From the NCBI GenBank assembly GCA_015068055.1, contig SVLG01000030.1, forward strand, positions 1 through 23,698: a stretch of DNA of 23,698 nt, read 5' to 3'. Position numbers and translations under genes: made by a program. Under the pieces are notes generated by a model, which saw nothing but the letters and a program-made list of their open reading frames with translations, was not told the origin of the DNA and did no database searches. Shown here in pieces: positions 22,017-23,698 of this stretch; position 1 is the stretch's first letter; the number at the start of each line of letters is the position of its first letter. Source of the stretch: Oscillospiraceae bacterium. GTDB taxonomy: Bacteria; Bacillota_A; Clostridia; Oscillospirales; Oscillospiraceae.

Positions 22017-23698
22017 TTACTTCGCAATGGCCTTCTTGATCTCGGCCACGCCGTAGTACTTGCTGAAGCTCTCGCCGTCGGTGACGATGAGAGTGGGGGC
22101 GCCCTGTACACCGTACTGGCGGCAGAGATCCATATGCTCGTCGGCGATCCGATTTTCGTATTTGTAGCCGGCCTTGTCCATGAGGCTCTCGGCCACGCGG
22201 CAGTTGGGGCAGGTGACGCGGGTGAAAAGGATGGAGCGGCCTTCCACCTTGGCGGGGGCGGCTTCTTCCACGGCGGCTTCGCTGCGGCCGGCGGTGCCGC
22301 CGGTGAAGTTGGAAGCGCCGATGTTGTAAACCTTGCGATCCTTGAACTCCTGAGCCTTGCCGTCGTTCCAGTTCTGAACGGGGCGATAGTAACCGGTGAT
22401 GCGGGAGTAAACCTCGGTGGCCTCGCCGCAGTGGGGGCAGCTGGCCTGCTCACCGACAAGGTAACCGTCGTGCTTGCAGACGGAGTAGGTGGGGCTCATG
22501 GTGTAGTAGGGGAGACGGTAGTTTTCCGCAATCTTCCGCACCAGGTTGGCCGCCGCCTGCCAGTCGGGGAGCTTCTCGCCCAGGAAGGCGTGGAAGACGG
22601 TGCCGGAGGTGTAGAGGGTCTGCAGCTCGTCCTGCACGTCCAGAGCGGAGAAAATGTCCTCGGTGTAGCCCACGGGCAGGTGGGAGGAGTTGGTGTAGTA
22701 GGGGGTGCCGTCCATGTTGGCGGAGATGATGTCCGCGTAGCGGGCCTTGTCGTGCTTGGCCAGACGGTAGGAGGTGGACTCGGCGGGGGTGGCCTCCAGG
22801 TTGTAGAGGTCGCCGTACTGCTCCTGATAGTCGCTGAGACGCTCACGCATGTGGTTCAGCACATCCTTGGTGAAGTCCTGGGCTTCCTTATGGGTGAGGT
22901 CCTTGCGCAGCCAGCGGGCGTTGAGGCAGGCCTCGTTCATGCCCACCAGACCGATGGTGGAGAAGTGGTTATCGAAGGTGCCCAGATAGTGGCGGGTGTA
23001 GGGGTAGAGACCGGCGTCCAGCAGCTTGGTGATGACATCACGCTTGACCTTCAGAGAGCGGGCAGAAATGTCCATCATGCGGTCGAGACGCTGGTAAAAC
23101 TCCTCGGTGGTCTTGGAGAGATAAGCCAGACGGGGCATGTTGATGGTGACAACGCCGATGGAGCCGGTGCTCTCGCCGCTGCCGAAGAAGCCGCCGGACT
23201 TCTTGCGCAGTTCACGCAGGTCCAGACGCAGACGGCAGCACATGCTGCGGACGTCGTTGGGCTCCATGTCGGAGTTGATGTAGTTGGAGAAGTAGGGGGT
23301 GCCGTATTTGGCGGTCATCTCAAAGAGGAGTTTGTTGTTCTCGGTGGGAGACCAGTCAAAGTCACGGGTGATGGAGTAGGTGGGGATGGGGTACTGGAAG
23401 CCGCGGCCGTTGGCGTCGCCCTCCACCATGATGTCGATGAAGGCCTTGTTGACCATGTCCATCTCCGCCTTGCAGTCGCCGTAGGTGAAGTCCATCTCCT
23501 TGCCGCCTACGATGGCGGGCTGATCGGCCAGGTCCCGGGGGACGGTCCAGTCCAGGGTGATGTTGGAGAAGGGAGCCTGGGTGCCCCAGCGGCTGGGGGT
23601 GTTCACGCCGAAGATGAAGCTCTGGAGGCACTGCTTGGTCTCTTTGTAGGTGAGGTTGTCCACCTTGACAAAGGGGGCCAGATAGGTGTCGAAGGAGG
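22017..23698 (-). CDS. nrdD: Anaerobic (class III) ribonucleotide reductase with fused glutaredoxin-like domain, N-terminus missing
   Basis: Oxygen-sensitive glycyl radical enzyme that makes deoxyribonucleotides from ribonucleoside triphosphates. The frame runs off the right edge: residues SFDTYLAPFVK precede the first possible internal start (GTG at 23663), so the N-terminal part, including any ATP-cone, is outside. Counting from that GTG: an FGVNTPSRWG block (about 18-27), SMCCRLRLDLRELRKKSGG and TGSIGVVTINMPRLAYLSK, a Cys-rich loop (VCKHDGYLVGEQASCPHCG) and the glycyl radical loop YSRITGYYRPVQNWNDG with Gly424. After an Ala/Glu-rich linker (about 460-473) comes a thioredoxin-fold segment with redox motif CPNC (Cys485/Cys488) and cis-proline GAPTLIV. 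The usual activase gene nrdG is not downstream. Confidence 0.95.
   Translation of the reverse strand, partial: SFDTYLAPFVKVDNLTYKETKQCLQSFIFGVNTPSRWGTQAPFSNITLDWTVPRDLADQPAIVGGKEMDFTYGDCKAEMDMVNKAFIDIMVEGDANGRGFQYPIPTYSITRDFDWSPTENNKLLFEMTAKYGTPYFSNYINSDMEPNDVRSMCCRLRLDLRELRKKSGGFFGSGESTGSIGVVTINMPRLAYLSKTTEEFYQRLDRMMDISARSLKVKRDVITKLLDAGLYPYTRHYLGTFDNHFSTIGLVGMNEACLNARWLRKDLTHKEAQDFTKDVLNHMRERLSDYQEQYGDLYNLEATPAESTSYRLAKHDKARYADIISANMDGTPYYTNSSHLPVGYTEDIFSALDVQDELQTLYTSGTVFHAFLGEKLPDWQAAANLVRKIAENYRLPYYTMSPTYSVCKHDGYLVGEQASCPHCGEATEVYSRITGYYRPVQNWNDGKAQEFKDRKVYNIGASNFTGGTAGRSEAAVEEAAPAKVEGRSILFTRVTCPNCRVAESLMDKAGYKYENRIADEHMDLCRQYGVQGAPTLIVTDGESFSKYYGVAEIKKAIAK

Noticed and set aside
23661..23663. 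GTG at 23663 as the start of nrdD
   Set aside because: The frame continues upstream with typical NrdD sequence (SFDTYLAPFVK) to the edge; the GTG is an internal valine.

Overview
The window looks like chromosomal DNA from a GC-rich anaerobic Firmicute, most likely a gut clostridium of the Oscillospirales (Ruminococcaceae/Oscillospiraceae) group. The evidence is: strong AGGAGG-type ribosome sites, TTGNAT-17-TATANT promoters, lipoprotein signal peptides, a GlgC/GlgD pair, a TPP-riboswitch-controlled ThiT, and an oxygen-sensitive class III (glycyl radical) ribonucleotide reductase. No phage, insertion sequence, CRISPR array, rRNA or tRNA was seen. Both ends cut through genes.

Left part (1-5150): a one-carbon/folate block. 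It holds formate-tetrahydrofolate ligase (5' end cut off), a cyclodeaminase/cyclohydrolase-family protein (FchA), a compact FNT-family channel likely for formate, and 5-formyltetrahydrofolate cyclo-ligase. A TPR-like lipoprotein gene overlaps the end of the cyclo-ligase gene by 14 bases. Together they can bring in or release formate, activate it onto tetrahydrofolate and recycle 5-formyl-THF. Hairpin terminators separate most of the units.

Middle (4950-12240): a TPP riboswitch with its own terminator controls thiT, the thiamine S-component. A three-gene envelope operon follows: a membrane-anchored phosphodiester glycosidase-domain protein, an unknown anchored protein, and a GT2-GtrA fusion. 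Next is a two-component system (OmpR-type regulator plus a multi-spanning VanS-like kinase). A direct repeat with 11-bp periodicity, upstream of the regulator's promoter, suggests autoregulation. A small proline-rich lipoprotein gene converges on the kinase gene.

Right part (12300-21970): a compact glycogen operon, glgB-glgP-glgC-glgD-glgA plus a GH13 alpha-glucan hydrolase. The genes are overlapped or tightly spaced, so synthesis, branching and breakdown of glycogen are encoded on one probable transcript. The operon ends at a strong bidirectional terminator shared with the converging gene nrdD (right edge, N-terminus missing).

The most notable observation is that NrdD carries a C-terminal glutaredoxin/thioredoxin-like domain with a CPNC motif fused after its glycyl-radical loop. 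This suggests a built-in thiol reductant for the anaerobic reductase. No wholly new system could be demonstrated. The best leads are the NrdD-redoxin fusion, the regulator's upstream repeat, the envelope operon with its unknown middle gene, and the compact FNT channel.
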